14,483 nt of DNA from Desulfobacteraceae bacterium (GCA_029287875.1 JARFQH010000237.1:1-14483), one strand, 5' to 3'. Shown: positions 6,666 through 14,180, numbered from the stretch's first letter. Numbers and translations: made by a program. The notes: generated by a model not told the origin, from the sequence alone.

Positions 6666-6753
6666 TTTATTGCTCCCCGGAAAAACGTTTTGGGCTAATA
6701 CCATATCATTCCAGACGGTTTGAGACAAATGAATATTGAGTCCACTATCGCTT

Positions 6754-6792
6754 TCATCTTCACTTGTCCTACCTCGCGTGACAAGATATGAA
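6754..6792. promoter_or_regulatory. Inverted repeat in the divergent promoter region
   Basis: CTTGTC (6763-6768) and GACAAG (6780-6785) are inverted copies 11 nt apart, flanked further out by TTCAT (6753-6757) and ATGAA (6788-6792). It lies between the 6665 and 6837 starts, a natural place for an operator shared by both genes. No regulator can be named. Confidence 0.3.
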
Positions 6793-6836
6793 TCTTTTCA
6801 GATTGCATCTCTGCAAATCTCTGATGTGGAAAATAA

Positions 6837-7862
6837 ATGCGTGATAGACTCGCAGAATTTTTGAATCAGCCCCTGACCGTCGGCAACCGTACGATATCCG
6901 GGAGACTGGTTCTGGCACCCATGACCCATCTGGGAAACATCGCCATGCGTGAACTGCTGGCCTCTTTCGGTGGATTTGGATTGCTTTTTTCCGAGATGTG
7001 CAGTGCCAGAAGGATTCCTCATGAAAATCGTGAGGCGTCAGACCTGTTCCGCTGGAGGGATCAAGAGTTGCCGCATCTGGTCTGTCAAATTGTCGGTTTC
7101 GATCCGGCGACCATGGCCAGGGCAGCCCGTACCGTTCAAGAGGCGGGGTTTTTCGGGGTCGATCTCAACTTCGGATGTTCGGTTGCTGCGATCTGCAGCC
7201 GGAGTTGCGGAGCGGCACTCCTGAAGCAGCCGTCTTTGGCAGCCGCAATTGTGAAAGCGGTGCGCCGGTCGGTTTCGATTCCTGTTTTTGTCAAGTTTCG
7301 CACCGGCTGGCAGGATAGTCCTCTGGCGGCGGTTGATCTGGCGCGTCGATTCGAGGCGGCCGGAGCCGATGCCCTGACCTTTCATCCCCGCGTCGCGCCG
7401 GATCGTCGCTCACGACCGCCGCGGTGGGAATATATCGGTTTGGTTAAACAGGCGGTTTCGATTCCGGTTTTTGGAAACGGTAATGTTTTCAGTCGGGCCG
7501 ATTGTATCACAATGCTGTCGATGACCGGTTGCGACGGAATTGCCCTCGGACGGATGGCAGTGGCCCGTCCATGGGTTTTTTCCGAGTGGGCCAATGGATT
7601 GTCCGTAGGACCGAATATCTACGGCAGCACCGCGCTGCGGCTGACCGATCTCCTGCCGCTGTATTTCGACGATGTCCGGGCCGTTCGGCGTTTCAAGAAA
7701 TTCGCGCTTTACTTTGCCGCCAATTTCCGGTTCGGTCACACCCTTTACACCCGGATCTTCAACGCATCCGACATGGAGGCGATCCGGTCAATCCTCAGAT
7801 CCTTTTTTCAGACACCGCCCGATTTGACCATGCGGCCTAACATGAATTTATTCAACAATTGA
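6837..7862 (+). CDS. tRNA-dihydrouridine synthase family protein
   Basis: FMN-dependent TIM-barrel enzyme that reduces uridine to dihydrouridine in tRNA, using NAD(P)H. The 341-aa product has the N-terminal LVLAPMTHLGN (24-34), FGLLFSEM, then DLNFGC (109-114) with the catalytic-type Cys114, IPVFVKFRTGW (Lys153), FHPR (182-185), VSIPVFGNGNVFS and the phosphate-binding DGIALGRMAVARPWVF. A C-terminal helical domain follows. It departs from most family members in three places: GCS instead of GCP, HPR instead of HGR, and GNGNV instead of GNGDI. It may therefore be a divergent subgroup with another target or role. ATG at 6837 has only a weak ribosome site (TGGA). Confidence 0.85.
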   Translation: MRDRLAEFLNQPLTVGNRTISGRLVLAPMTHLGNIAMRELLASFGGFGLLFSEMCSARRIPHENREASDLFRWRDQELPHLVCQIVGFDPATMARAARTVQEAGFFGVDLNFGCSVAAICSRSCGAALLKQPSLAAAIVKAVRRSVSIPVFVKFRTGWQDSPLAAVDLARRFEAAGADALTFHPRVAPDRRSRPPRWEYIGLVKQAVSIPVFGNGNVFSRADCITMLSMTGCDGIALGRMAVARPWVFSEWANGLSVGPNIYGSTALRLTDLLPLYFDDVRAVRRFKKFALYFAANFRFGHTLYTRIFNASDMEAIRSILRSFFQTPPDLTMRPNMNLFNN

Positions 7863-7869
7863 TTGCTTC

Positions 7870-7890
7870 GTGCCCATCCACGGTTTCATT
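7870..7890 (+). repeat. 21-bp repeat unit, copy 1
   Basis: GTGCCCATCCACGG plus TTTCATT flanks the left arm of the large palindrome that follows. The same unit occurs at 9773-9793 in the same orientation, with 19 of 21 positions equal. Confidence 0.5.
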
Positions 7891-7897
7891 AAGGGCA

Positions 7898-8052
7898 CTG
7901 GTAAGTTTCCGATCCAGAAATGAGCATTTTTCTGCAAGTTCAAGGAAATCACGGAATTGCGCGGAGGCGTACTCCTGTACGCCGCACAAGCGATTCCGCC
8001 GATTGACGCCGAAATTGCGGAAAAGGGCCATTTATGGACGGAAACCAACTCG
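7898..8052. repeat. About 155-bp imperfect palindromic element between convergent genes
   Basis: The core GGCGTAC-TCCT-GTACGCC (7966-7983) is a perfect 7-bp stem. The arms pair outward through GGAATTGC with GCGATTCC, TTTCTGCAA with TTGCGGAAA, and TCCAGAAATG (7913-7922) with CATTTATGGA (8029-8038). Outermost, GGTAAGTTTCCG pairs loosely with CGGAAACC. It fills the whole gap between the Dus gene (stop 7862) and DUF401 (stop 8055). Frames across it are shadows. It is probably a dispersed repeat and may serve as a two-way transcription barrier. Confidence 0.7.
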
Positions 8053-8054
8053 GA

Positions 8055-9371
8055 TTAACGGCCTAAAAGAGAACACATCAACTCGAAGTAGACACCGGCG
8101 GCCAAAATCAGGATCGTGCAGGGTTGCCACAGGAGCCGGTAGACTGATGTCAGCGTGGTTTTGAAGTAGGCATTGGACAGGAGCAGACACAGGTGTAAGG
8201 GCGAGAGCAGCACCCCGACAAAGCCACTGACCAGAGCCAGCATCATGTAGGGCAGCAGCAGGTGGCCGTGTCCCATCGTCTGGATCAGGGAGATCAGGAT
8301 CGGAAAGGTTGTGCCGACAAAGGCGATCGTGATTCCGGCCACCCCGCCCACAAGGAATGGCAGCAGCATGGTTATCGGCACCAGCGGAACATGCCAGCGT
8401 ATCAATTCGCGGCTGACGGCCTCGATGGCGCGACTGTCTTCGAGGATGCCCTTGAAAATAAGGATCGATGTCACCATGTAAAACATACCGAGGAGCTTGG
8501 GGTTTAAAATGACGGTTCGCAGCCGGGCAGCCGTAAAACGATTATTGTACCAAACGCTGGAGATGGCCAGGATCAAGGCGACAATCAGCCCGGTTTCTTT
8601 GGCAATGACAAAGCTTCCGGCGTCTGTCAGAGCCGACAGCAGAATACCCAGACCCATTCCCACGAAAATCACCACCAATACCGGCGACAATTCAACCAGA
8701 AAAGGACGCAAGCCAGCTCGGTCGGCTTCGACTGCGGAAGAAAGGGATTCGGCCAGGGCACCCCTTAAGGGCCGGAAGCCCGCCATCAGTGCCACCAGGG
8801 TGAGCGGGAAGAGAACCAGTACAAAACTCCAGAGGTTCAGGCCCGCAATGGTGGTCGTCAGCAACACACCCGGATAGAGCGGCCACCAGTATTCCCAAAT
8901 ATGACGGAACCAGTAATTGAGGTAGCTCAACTGGTCGCTCTTCAGGAGGTGGCGATGGCCGAGGTTTTTGACCATTGGTGCGGAAAATATGGCGCCGCCC
9001 GGCATCGGCAACAGGCCGATCAGGGCGGGAAAGACAATGAGGTTGAGCGATGGGCGCCTCACCAGACCGCGGAAATTGTCGAGTAATCTGTTCATCTGGC
9101 CGGCTACCTCCATGCTGTGACTGAAAACCAGGATCAGCATAACGATGACGGCCAGAGCAAGCGTCTTGGGTTGAGTCACGGAAAGCAGGGCTGACTTGAG
9201 GACCTCAAGGGGCCCCAAGCCGAATGAGAGTCCGAGAGCCAGCGCTCCTGCTGTGAGGGCATTGCCGAGGCTGACTTTTTTACGAATAGCAACCAGGATC
9301 AGGATGAAAGCCAGGGCAATCCGCAAAATGGCGGGGATGTGATCGAGAAATGACATGGAGAAAGCGTCCAT
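8055..9371 (-). CDS. DUF401 family integral membrane protein
   Basis: A 438-aa polytopic inner-membrane protein with about 11-12 hydrophobic segments, related in pattern to the ion-transporter group that includes gluconate and dicarboxylate carriers; substrate unknown. The mark of the family is the re-entrant-like LPMPGGAIFSAP at residues 121-132, with a second glycine-rich segment in the C-terminal half (FLVGGVAGITIAFVGTTFPI), matching an inverted-repeat transporter layout. ATG at 9371 opens the frame; an ATG at 9356 is also possible, as neither has a strong ribosome site. The gene stands alone, with its stop at the border of a palindromic repeat. Family call is good, transport role is inference. 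Confidence 0.86.
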   Translation of the reverse strand: MDAFSMSFLDHIPAILRIALAFILILVAIRKKVSLGNALTAGALALGLSFGLGPLEVLKSALLSVTQPKTLALAVIVMLILVFSHSMEVAGQMNRLLDNFRGLVRRPSLNLIVFPALIGLLPMPGGAIFSAPMVKNLGHRHLLKSDQLSYLNYWFRHIWEYWWPLYPGVLLTTTIAGLNLWSFVLVLFPLTLVALMAGFRPLRGALAESLSSAVEADRAGLRPFLVELSPVLVVIFVGMGLGILLSALTDAGSFVIAKETGLIVALILAISSVWYNNRFTAARLRTVILNPKLLGMFYMVTSILIFKGILEDSRAIEAVSRELIRWHVPLVPITMLLPFLVGGVAGITIAFVGTTFPILISLIQTMGHGHLLLPYMMLALVSGFVGVLLSPLHLCLLLSNAYFKTTLTSVYRLLWQPCTILILAAGVYFELMCSLLGR

Positions 9372-9436
9372 TGTGAGTGAAACGAGTTGTGATGGTCACC
9401 GTGTGATGCGGCGTTTCGATAAATAAGACGATATCA

Positions 9437-9456
9437 ACCTTCTGGAGTTGGAAGGT
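9437..9456. promoter_or_regulatory. Short inverted repeat upstream of DUF401 gene
   Basis: ACCTTC (9437-9442) and GAAGGT (9451-9456) are perfect inverted copies about 66 bp upstream of the DUF401 start. This could be an operator or a leader hairpin; nothing else supports it. Confidence 0.22.
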
Positions 9457-9505
9457 CCGGTTTTATGTCGACAGGATTTGAAATGACAGCTCATTGACCG
9501 GCTGT

Positions 9506-9604
9506 GCGCATATTAAGGGCCCCAGCAAAAAATAAATCCACATCTTGCTTGTCTTTTGGCCCGTCTACTGCGTTACATCCACCGACACGTATCTCAATAT
9601 GCGC
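9506..9604. repeat. About 100-bp element bounded by inverted GCGCATATTRAG
   Basis: GCGCATATTAAG (9506-9517) and CTCAATATGCGC (9593-9604) are inverted with 11 of 12 positions pairing. Flanks continue loosely: CCGGCTGT on the left and CGCTGGCTGTG on the right. The interior shows little pairing, so it differs from the full palindromes and looks like a small element with terminal inverted repeats. No frame inside is convincing. Confidence 0.45.
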
Positions 9605-9830
9605 CGCTGGCTGTGCCTTGTAGCCGAACCCAAATCCGGCGCAATCTTGTGGAATTATTTCTTACCGTGACCCTAAAATGACCCCTATATAGGTGTATTT
9701 TTAATGGTTTGCAATACCCTTTATGGAGATACTAAAAGCCTGAGGATTCGGCTCCCGCGGGAACGTTGGATAGTGTCCATCCCCGGTTTCATTTAAATCA
9801 CTGATTTGTTTAAGGTGATCGGTTCGCCGT
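9605..9830. other. Spacer with repeat fragment, no gene
   Basis: No gene is seen. It contains the second copy of the 21-bp unit (9773-9793), a small palindrome AAATCA-C-TGATTT (9795-9807) directly after it, and a TCCCGCGGGA palindrome near 9753. AT-rich sequence around 9680-9720 shows no clear promoter. Confidence 0.4.
9773..9793 (+). repeat. 21-bp repeat unit, copy 2
   Basis: GTGTCCATCCCCGG plus TTTCATT, equal to 7870-7890 at 19 of 21 positions. Here it is not followed by the large palindrome, only by a 13-bp one, so it may be a solo end of the same element family. Confidence 0.5.
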
Positions 9831-10030
9831 GTGGGAGAATGGGGGGAGGTGGGTGTTGAATGCGTGCTTATCAGCAGGTGGTTGTACCCCCGGAGCCGGA
9901 TCGGCTCCGGGGGCGTCCGAAAGGAGGCGTGCTTCTGAAGTCCGCCATACTCCAGAAGCCATCAATGAAGATGAAACGGACGTAAACGAATTATATACAA
10001 AATTAATGCCAACTTACTTAAAAAGTTAAC
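9831..10030. other. Structured region, possible ncRNA or mobile-element remnant
   Basis: CCCCCGGAGCCG (9887-9898) and CGGCTCCGGGGG (9902-9913) form a perfect 12-bp stem with a 3-nt loop, and GCTTCTG (9931-9937) pairs with CAGAAGC (9953-9959). A 66-aa frame crosses it but has no ribosome site and no recognisable protein features. The segment starts GTGTG, like group II intron 5' ends, but domain V and a reverse transcriptase are missing, so that idea is weak. On the minus strand it lies just downstream of a good promoter. Strand and nature are undecided. Confidence 0.35.
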
Positions 10031-10031
10031 T

Positions 10032-10058
10032 AATTAAAATATTGAGATAATTTTAATT
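10032..10058. other. AT-rich inverted repeat
   Basis: AATTAAAAT (10032-10040) and ATTTTAATT (10050-10058) are perfect inverted copies with a 9-nt loop. It overlaps the -10 element of the candidate minus-strand promoter at 10050-10079 and could be either an operator or part of that promoter's AT-rich context. Confidence 0.3.
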
Positions 10059-10079
10059 GTTGTCGTTTAAGGATGTCAA
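10050..10079 (-). promoter_or_regulatory. Candidate orphan minus-strand promoter
   Basis: TTGACA (10074-10079), an 18-nt spacer and TAAAAT (10050-10055) form a good sigma-70 match. The -35 context AAATTCTTGACATC is also found at the rpsT promoter (2519-2532). The transcript would start near 10043 and run through the hairpin region towards DUF401, about 670 nt away. The -35 also lies in a hairpin ATGTCAA-GAAT-TTGACAT (10073-10090), 27 nt past the stop of the CDP-alcohol gene. Confidence 0.42.
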
Positions 10080-10116
10080 GAATTTGACATTGGACGGGAC
10101 AGCCCTCGTCGGCCGA

Positions 10117-10740
10117 CTATCCTTTTGAGCGCAAGAATTCCATACGGCTGTAAATGATGCGTTGCAGCACGGTGATGGATGTCAGCACGAAATATAGAAC
10201 AAGGCCTGCCCACAATATCAGGTCCACAAAGGGCGGCAGAACACAAACCAGAAAGGCCCAGATGAGAAGGTAGACCGTTCTCCAGCCACGCTCCATCCAA
10301 CCGATGCTACAGGTGCCGCCGAGGGCTTCCGAGCGCGCCTTGACATAGCTGATCATGACCGTCGCGAATGAGCTCGCAAAGATCAGGCCGCTGGCCAGAA
10401 TAAACCGGTTAGCATTCCAGAACAGAATCCAGAAACCCAAAAGGTAGAAGAAATCCGAGATCCGATCAAGGGTAGAGTCGAAAAAAGCACCGAACACCGA
10501 TGCAGCGTTCCGACGGCGGGCCAAGAGACCGTCCAATGTGTCGGCAAAACCGGAAATAAGCATAAAAAGAAGACCGATGACAGGGTGCAGGAAAAAACCG
10601 ATCGGAACGGCAGTGGCCAGAAGGAGGCCGACCAGCGTGAACTGATTTGGGCTGAGCGTCAGGCGATTGACATAAGGCAGAATCCTTTTATCGAGCCACC
10701 GGTAGTAGGGTTCGGCCAGAAAACTCTTGCGAAGCGTCAT
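10117..10740 (-). CDS. CDP-alcohol phosphotransferase, probably phosphatidylinositol-phosphate-synthase-like
   Basis: Integral membrane enzyme that joins a CDP-activated diacylglycerol to an alcohol phosphate. The 207-aa product carries the complete family signature D67-TL-D70-G71-LL-A74-R75-x8-G84-x3-D88-x3-D92, which binds two divalent metals, and about six membrane helices. The upstream neighbour, 73 nt away on the same strand, is inositol-phosphate synthase, so L-myo-inositol-1-phosphate is the likely acceptor, giving phosphatidylinositol phosphate. The alternative is PgsA (glycerol-3-phosphate acceptor), which sequence alone cannot exclude. ATG at 10740 lacks a clear ribosome site, which suggests dependence on upstream translation. 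Confidence 0.84.
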   Translation of the reverse strand: MTLRKSFLAEPYYRWLDKRILPYVNRLTLSPNQFTLVGLLLATAVPIGFFLHPVIGLLFMLISGFADTLDGLLARRRNAASVFGAFFDSTLDRISDFFYLLGFWILFWNANRFILASGLIFASSFATVMISYVKARSEALGGTCSIGWMERGWRTVYLLIWAFLVCVLPPFVDLILWAGLVLYFVLTSITVLQRIIYSRMEFLRSKG

Positions 10741-10813
10741 GTCAACAATTCAGGAGTTGCGTTGGATTTCAGAACCGGTCCTTGCCTGCCTGATGATCTC
10801 CGTCCTCCATTTA

Positions 10814-11965
10814 TCAATTGGACAGAGGTTCGCGTTGCTGAGGATAGTCGGTCTCTGCATCGTCTTTTGCCGGAAACAGAGATATGAAATTTTCGGTCAG
10901 GCTAAACGCTTCGTCGTCGGTGAATTGACGCGGTGGATGTTTGCAAAAATACGCCGAAGGGCCTTCGAGAACACCGCCTTGGCCGCGGTCCAGTGCGAGT
11001 TTGACACACCGGATCGCATCGATGGCGACTCCGGCCGAATTGGGAGAATCTTCGACCGACAGACGCAGCTCGATTTCCATGGGGACACCGCCGAACAACT
11101 GTCCCTCCATCCGGATAAAACAGACCTTATTGTCCTTCTGCCAGGGGACATAGTCACTCGGGCCGATGTGAATGTTTTCGTTTTCCAGACGCTGAGCCGC
11201 CACGGATTGCACCGCTTCGGTCTTTGACTCTTTTTTCGACATCAACCGATGACGATTGAGCATATTCAAAAAATCGGTGTTTCCCCCCGTGTTGAGCTGG
11301 TAGGTTCGCTCGAGCTTAACCCCCCGCTTCCTGAACAGATCGGTTAGGACTCTGTGCGTGATGGTGGCCCCAAGCTGGGACTTTATGTCGTCGCCGATGA
11401 TCGGTATGTTTTTCTCCTGGAATCGTCGAGCCCATTGGGGATTACTCGCGATAAAAACCGGAATGTTGTTGATCAGGGCGATGCCGGCGTCGAGTGCGCA
11501 TTCGGCATAGAATTCTGTCGCGCGCTGTGAGCCGACCGGCATGTAGTTCAGGAGAATTTCTGCGCCGGTTTTCTTGAAAAGATCCACTACAGCATTATGC
11601 TCCGGTTCGGGAGCATCGGAAGGAACAAAGGTGTACCGGTCTTCGTAATCCCGCATGTGGTCCGACAGGCCGTCAAGGATTCGGCCCATGCTGACTGTAA
11701 CGTCAGACTGCGGCAGGTCGGGATAAAATCTTTTGGTGCAATTGGGGAGTGCAAAGATCGCCTCATTAACCTTCTGGCCGACTTTACGCCGGTCGATATC
11801 GAATGCCGCAACGACTTCGATGTCTCCAGGCCTGTATCCTCCCAAATCCCAATGCATCAGACCAGTCGCATCTGCCGGATCCTTGTCTCTGTAATAGGTG
11901 ATCCCCTGAATCAGTGAACTCGCACAGTTACCTATTCCCGCTATTGCAACCTTGATCATGCCCAT
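10814..11965 (-). CDS. Myo-inositol-1-phosphate synthase (Ino1 type)
   Basis: NAD-dependent enzyme converting glucose-6-phosphate to L-myo-inositol-1-phosphate (1D-myo-inositol 3-phosphate). ATG at 11965 is chosen because an AGGAGG-type site lies 11 nt upstream; an ATG at 11959 is also possible, and the 18 further codons upstream are not supported. The 383-aa product has the NAD-binding VAIAGIGNCASSLIQGI at the N-terminus, AAFDID, LNYMPVGSQRAT, the active-site stretch IPIIGDDIKSQLGATITHR, and LNTGGNTDFLNM. Length and motifs fit the compact actinobacterial/archaeal form rather than the larger eukaryotic one. It precedes a CDP-alcohol phosphotransferase, indicating an inositol-lipid pathway. 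Confidence 0.94.
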   Translation of the reverse strand: MGMIKVAIAGIGNCASSLIQGITYYRDKDPADATGLMHWDLGGYRPGDIEVVAAFDIDRRKVGQKVNEAIFALPNCTKRFYPDLPQSDVTVSMGRILDGLSDHMRDYEDRYTFVPSDAPEPEHNAVVDLFKKTGAEILLNYMPVGSQRATEFYAECALDAGIALINNIPVFIASNPQWARRFQEKNIPIIGDDIKSQLGATITHRVLTDLFRKRGVKLERTYQLNTGGNTDFLNMLNRHRLMSKKESKTEAVQSVAAQRLENENIHIGPSDYVPWQKDNKVCFIRMEGQLFGGVPMEIELRLSVEDSPNSAGVAIDAIRCVKLALDRGQGGVLEGPSAYFCKHPPRQFTDDEAFSLTENFISLFPAKDDAETDYPQQREPLSN

Positions 11966-12145
11966 CGGTGGTTCGACCTCCTCCCTACGACAAAGAGCCC
12001 AAAGATACCTGACACCCATTTTCCGGCTGTGCCATTTGCCGAGGGACCACGAAAAGATTCATGCATAATCCAACCTTCCGAAAAAATATCCCCCCGCGTT
12101 TGGAGTAAATTGGCAGAGTGCCGCGCGGGAAGCTTCATACAAAGC

Positions 12146-12173
12146 AATATAGAACGGTTTAATTCAGAATCAA
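12146..12173 (-). promoter_or_regulatory. Candidate promoter of the inositol-lipid operon
   Basis: TTGATT (12168-12173), a 16-nt spacer and TATATT (12146-12151) on the minus strand. Transcription would start near 12139, leaving a leader of about 170 nt before the ATG at 11965, without an evident regulatory structure. Confidence 0.42.
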
Positions 12174-12327
12174 CGCGGTTTGCAACATCTTTTAACGCCA
12201 GTGTATAATTTTCAGGTGAGCCAGCGGCTGTTTCCGGTTTTGGCTCCAAGAAACAAAGAATGTTTCCAGGGGGTCAACCATCGTTGTTATTTTAACCGAT
12301 TAATGATAAGCAAAGAGTGCGTGAGAA
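12174..12327. other. Spacer between mltF and the inositol operon
   Basis: No gene is seen. GAAACA (12250-12255) and TGTTTC (12261-12266) make a weak 6-bp hairpin about 60 nt past the mltF stop on the minus strand; there is no T-run, so termination here is uncertain. Confidence 0.3.
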
Positions 12328-13812
12328 TCAGAGCGGCGGTTGGTTTTCGGCTGCGGCTGCCGTGGTCTCTTGGTTGCCTTGTTCGGTTGCCCAGCGGGTC
12401 AGAATTTTGTGGTAGGTACGGATTCGGTCAACATATTTGACAGGCTCGGCCCCGCGGGCATATCCATGCGTCAGCCCGCGGTAATATTTCTTAAGTCGCA
12501 GCAACGGCAGTGTCGCACGGATGTCGGACCAGGCTTTCGGATCTTTGCCGAGTGCGACCGCCAATGCCTGTGCATCCTCCAGGTGCCCGAAGCCAACGTT
12601 GTAAGCCGCTAAAGCCATAAATGTCCGATCCGGTTCCGGAATGTCCACCGGTATTTTCTTGTGAAGCAGGGCCAGGTAGCGCGTGCCGCCGTGAATGGAC
12701 TGCTTGGGATCGAGCCTGTTTTTCACTCCCAGAAAACGCGCGGTCGCGAGGGTCAGCATCATCATCCCCCTGACACCGGTGAAGCTCTTGGCCTTGGGGT
12801 TCCAGTGCGATTCCTGGTAGGATTGCGCCGCTATCAGGGTCCAGTCCAGACTATGTTTCTGGGCCGCGTTTACGAAATACTGACGAAATGGCGGCAATCG
12901 GTGCCCCAACCGTTTGCGGAAAGTCGTGATGTCGACATAATCGAATTTTTCCAGGTGACCATAATAGTGCTGCTTGAGCCGCTCCAACAGCGAAACGGTA
13001 GACGGCAGCTCGAACCACTGCTGGAGAGCGCGACCCAGATGCCAGTTGTGCGGGTGCCGGACCCAAGCCTGATTTTGACCTTTGTCAATAGCAAAATGGA
13101 CTGTCAGTTCCGGGTGGTAGCGCCGATTCAGCGCGATAGTGGTCGATTCTGCAATGATCAACGGGATGACGCCTTGACCGGCCATTTCCAGCAATTCTTC
13201 TGATTCATAGTCGGAAATGGACAACCAGGACAGTTCCGGGTATTCTTTCTTTAAAAAGTTCAACCGTTTTTCTTGAAACCCGCCGGCGGTAACCCATATG
13301 GGCTTGCCGATCAGATCCGCGGTAGTTTTGAGGACGGTGCGGTCACGGCGTCCCACGACCTGTTGCTGTATTTGCTGATAAATCGGTCCGAAGGCCAGAT
13401 GCCGACGCAGGTCATCCGATACGATAAAACCGGCGGCGATCAGATCCGCCTCACCATTGAGAAGAGAGGTGACCATCGTCTTGTCGTTTTCCATGACCAG
13501 GATTTCAAGTCTAACGTTCAGGTAATCGGCAAAGGCTTTTACAAGATCGTATTCGAACCCCTCCTCTCCATGCGGTCCTTCGTAGTAGCAGGTCCCATTG
13601 TTGCGGGTGATGACCTTCAGAACCCCTCTGGCCTGGATAGCCTCTAAATCGTTTTTAAAGAGCGGTTGATTGCAGCCCGAAAAGGTCAATACCATCAAGA
13701 TGGCCAAGCATAGAGCGCAGGCGCCGCGACAAACCTGTCCGAGGGTTGTTTTTTCCGGCCGGGTGTTCGGGAAAACACCAATTTTAATCGGAAAGCGTCT
13801 TAAGGAATTCAT
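12328..13812 (-). CDS. mltF: Membrane-bound lytic murein transglycosylase F
   Basis: Lipid-anchored enzyme that cleaves peptidoglycan between MurNAc and GlcNAc, forming 1,6-anhydro ends. The 494-aa product has a hydrophobic N-terminal stretch (about 31-44) and a lipobox FSGC with Cys47 as the lipidated residue. Residues about 60-300 form a solute-binding-type (SBP_bac_3) regulatory domain, including GFEYDLVKAFADYL and LLNGEADLIAAGF. From about 310 comes the SLT domain: LIAAQSYQESHWNP with catalytic Glu334, then GVRGMMMLTLATARFLGV and HGGTRYLALL, AAYNVGFGHLEDA. Length and order agree with MltF. It stands alone; the ATG at 13812 has a weak GGTGG ribosome site. Confidence 0.95.
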   Translation of the reverse strand: MNSLRRFPIKIGVFPNTRPEKTTLGQVCRGACALCLAILMVLTFSGCNQPLFKNDLEAIQARGVLKVITRNNGTCYYEGPHGEEGFEYDLVKAFADYLNVRLEILVMENDKTMVTSLLNGEADLIAAGFIVSDDLRRHLAFGPIYQQIQQQVVGRRDRTVLKTTADLIGKPIWVTAGGFQEKRLNFLKKEYPELSWLSISDYESEELLEMAGQGVIPLIIAESTTIALNRRYHPELTVHFAIDKGQNQAWVRHPHNWHLGRALQQWFELPSTVSLLERLKQHYYGHLEKFDYVDITTFRKRLGHRLPPFRQYFVNAAQKHSLDWTLIAAQSYQESHWNPKAKSFTGVRGMMMLTLATARFLGVKNRLDPKQSIHGGTRYLALLHKKIPVDIPEPDRTFMALAAYNVGFGHLEDAQALAVALGKDPKAWSDIRATLPLLRLKKYYRGLTHGYARGAEPVKYVDRIRTYHKILTRWATEQGNQETTAAAAENQPPL

Positions 13813-14180
13813 CAGCCACCATATGAATGAGATGCCATTCCAGATATAACTTCAGAAGGTGGTTGCCGTCCGGCAGTTTTCCTGGAAATCGCAAGCGCGG
13901 GATCCTGGACACGAGACCTGCTTTTATCCCCTTTGCTGCATGGGTCATTGGTATTAAATATCGGCTGGCGGCAAGCTATACTTGAGACAACGCACCCGAA
14001 CGGCAGCGGTCGATAATGGCCTTTCGAATCCAGCACACCTTTGGATTCACAGAATACGGTCAAAATTAGGTGGCGAGATTCTCAAAGCTGTTTCCTCAAA
14101 ACGATTTTTCGGGTACTATAGCCGTTAATTTACAAAGCGAGGTCCGCTTTGGTTGAATATTTGTCCCAAAAGGGATAATA
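13813..14180. other. Divergent spacer between mltF and the sensor-like gene
   Basis: This 368-bp region should hold promoters for both flanking genes. TACTAT near 14116 is a possible -10 for the plus-strand gene, without a good -35. GAATCCA (14026-14032) and TGGATTC (14042-14048) form an inverted repeat that could be an operator. No gene is convincing. Confidence 0.35.

Noticed and set aside
6666..6728. TTG start extending the unknown protein by 21 codons
   Set aside because: No ribosome site upstream, while GGGGAG precedes ATG 6665.
7848..8164. Frames of 66 aa (-) and 101 aa (+) over the large palindrome
   Set aside because: They are the two strands of the repeat; composition is dominated by R, S and K and no ribosome site is present.
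9829..10029. 66-aa plus-strand frame
   Set aside because: It runs through a perfect GC stem, lacks a ribosome site and known domains; treated as a structured non-coding region.
9831..10030. Group II intron identity
   Set aside because: GTGTG start and hairpins fit loosely, but no domain V, no reverse transcriptase and too short; kept only as a possibility.
10727..11227. 166-aa plus-strand frame opposite the inositol-phosphate synthase gene
   Set aside because: Antisense shadow of a clear conserved gene.
11966..12019. Upstream start of the inositol-phosphate synthase
   Set aside because: The 18 extra codons cover the AGGAGG ribosome site and are not part of the family's N-terminus.
13864..13880. 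TGCCG-TC-CGGCA followed by TTTT as a terminator
   Set aside because: The loop is only two bases, and no plus-strand gene ends upstream of it.
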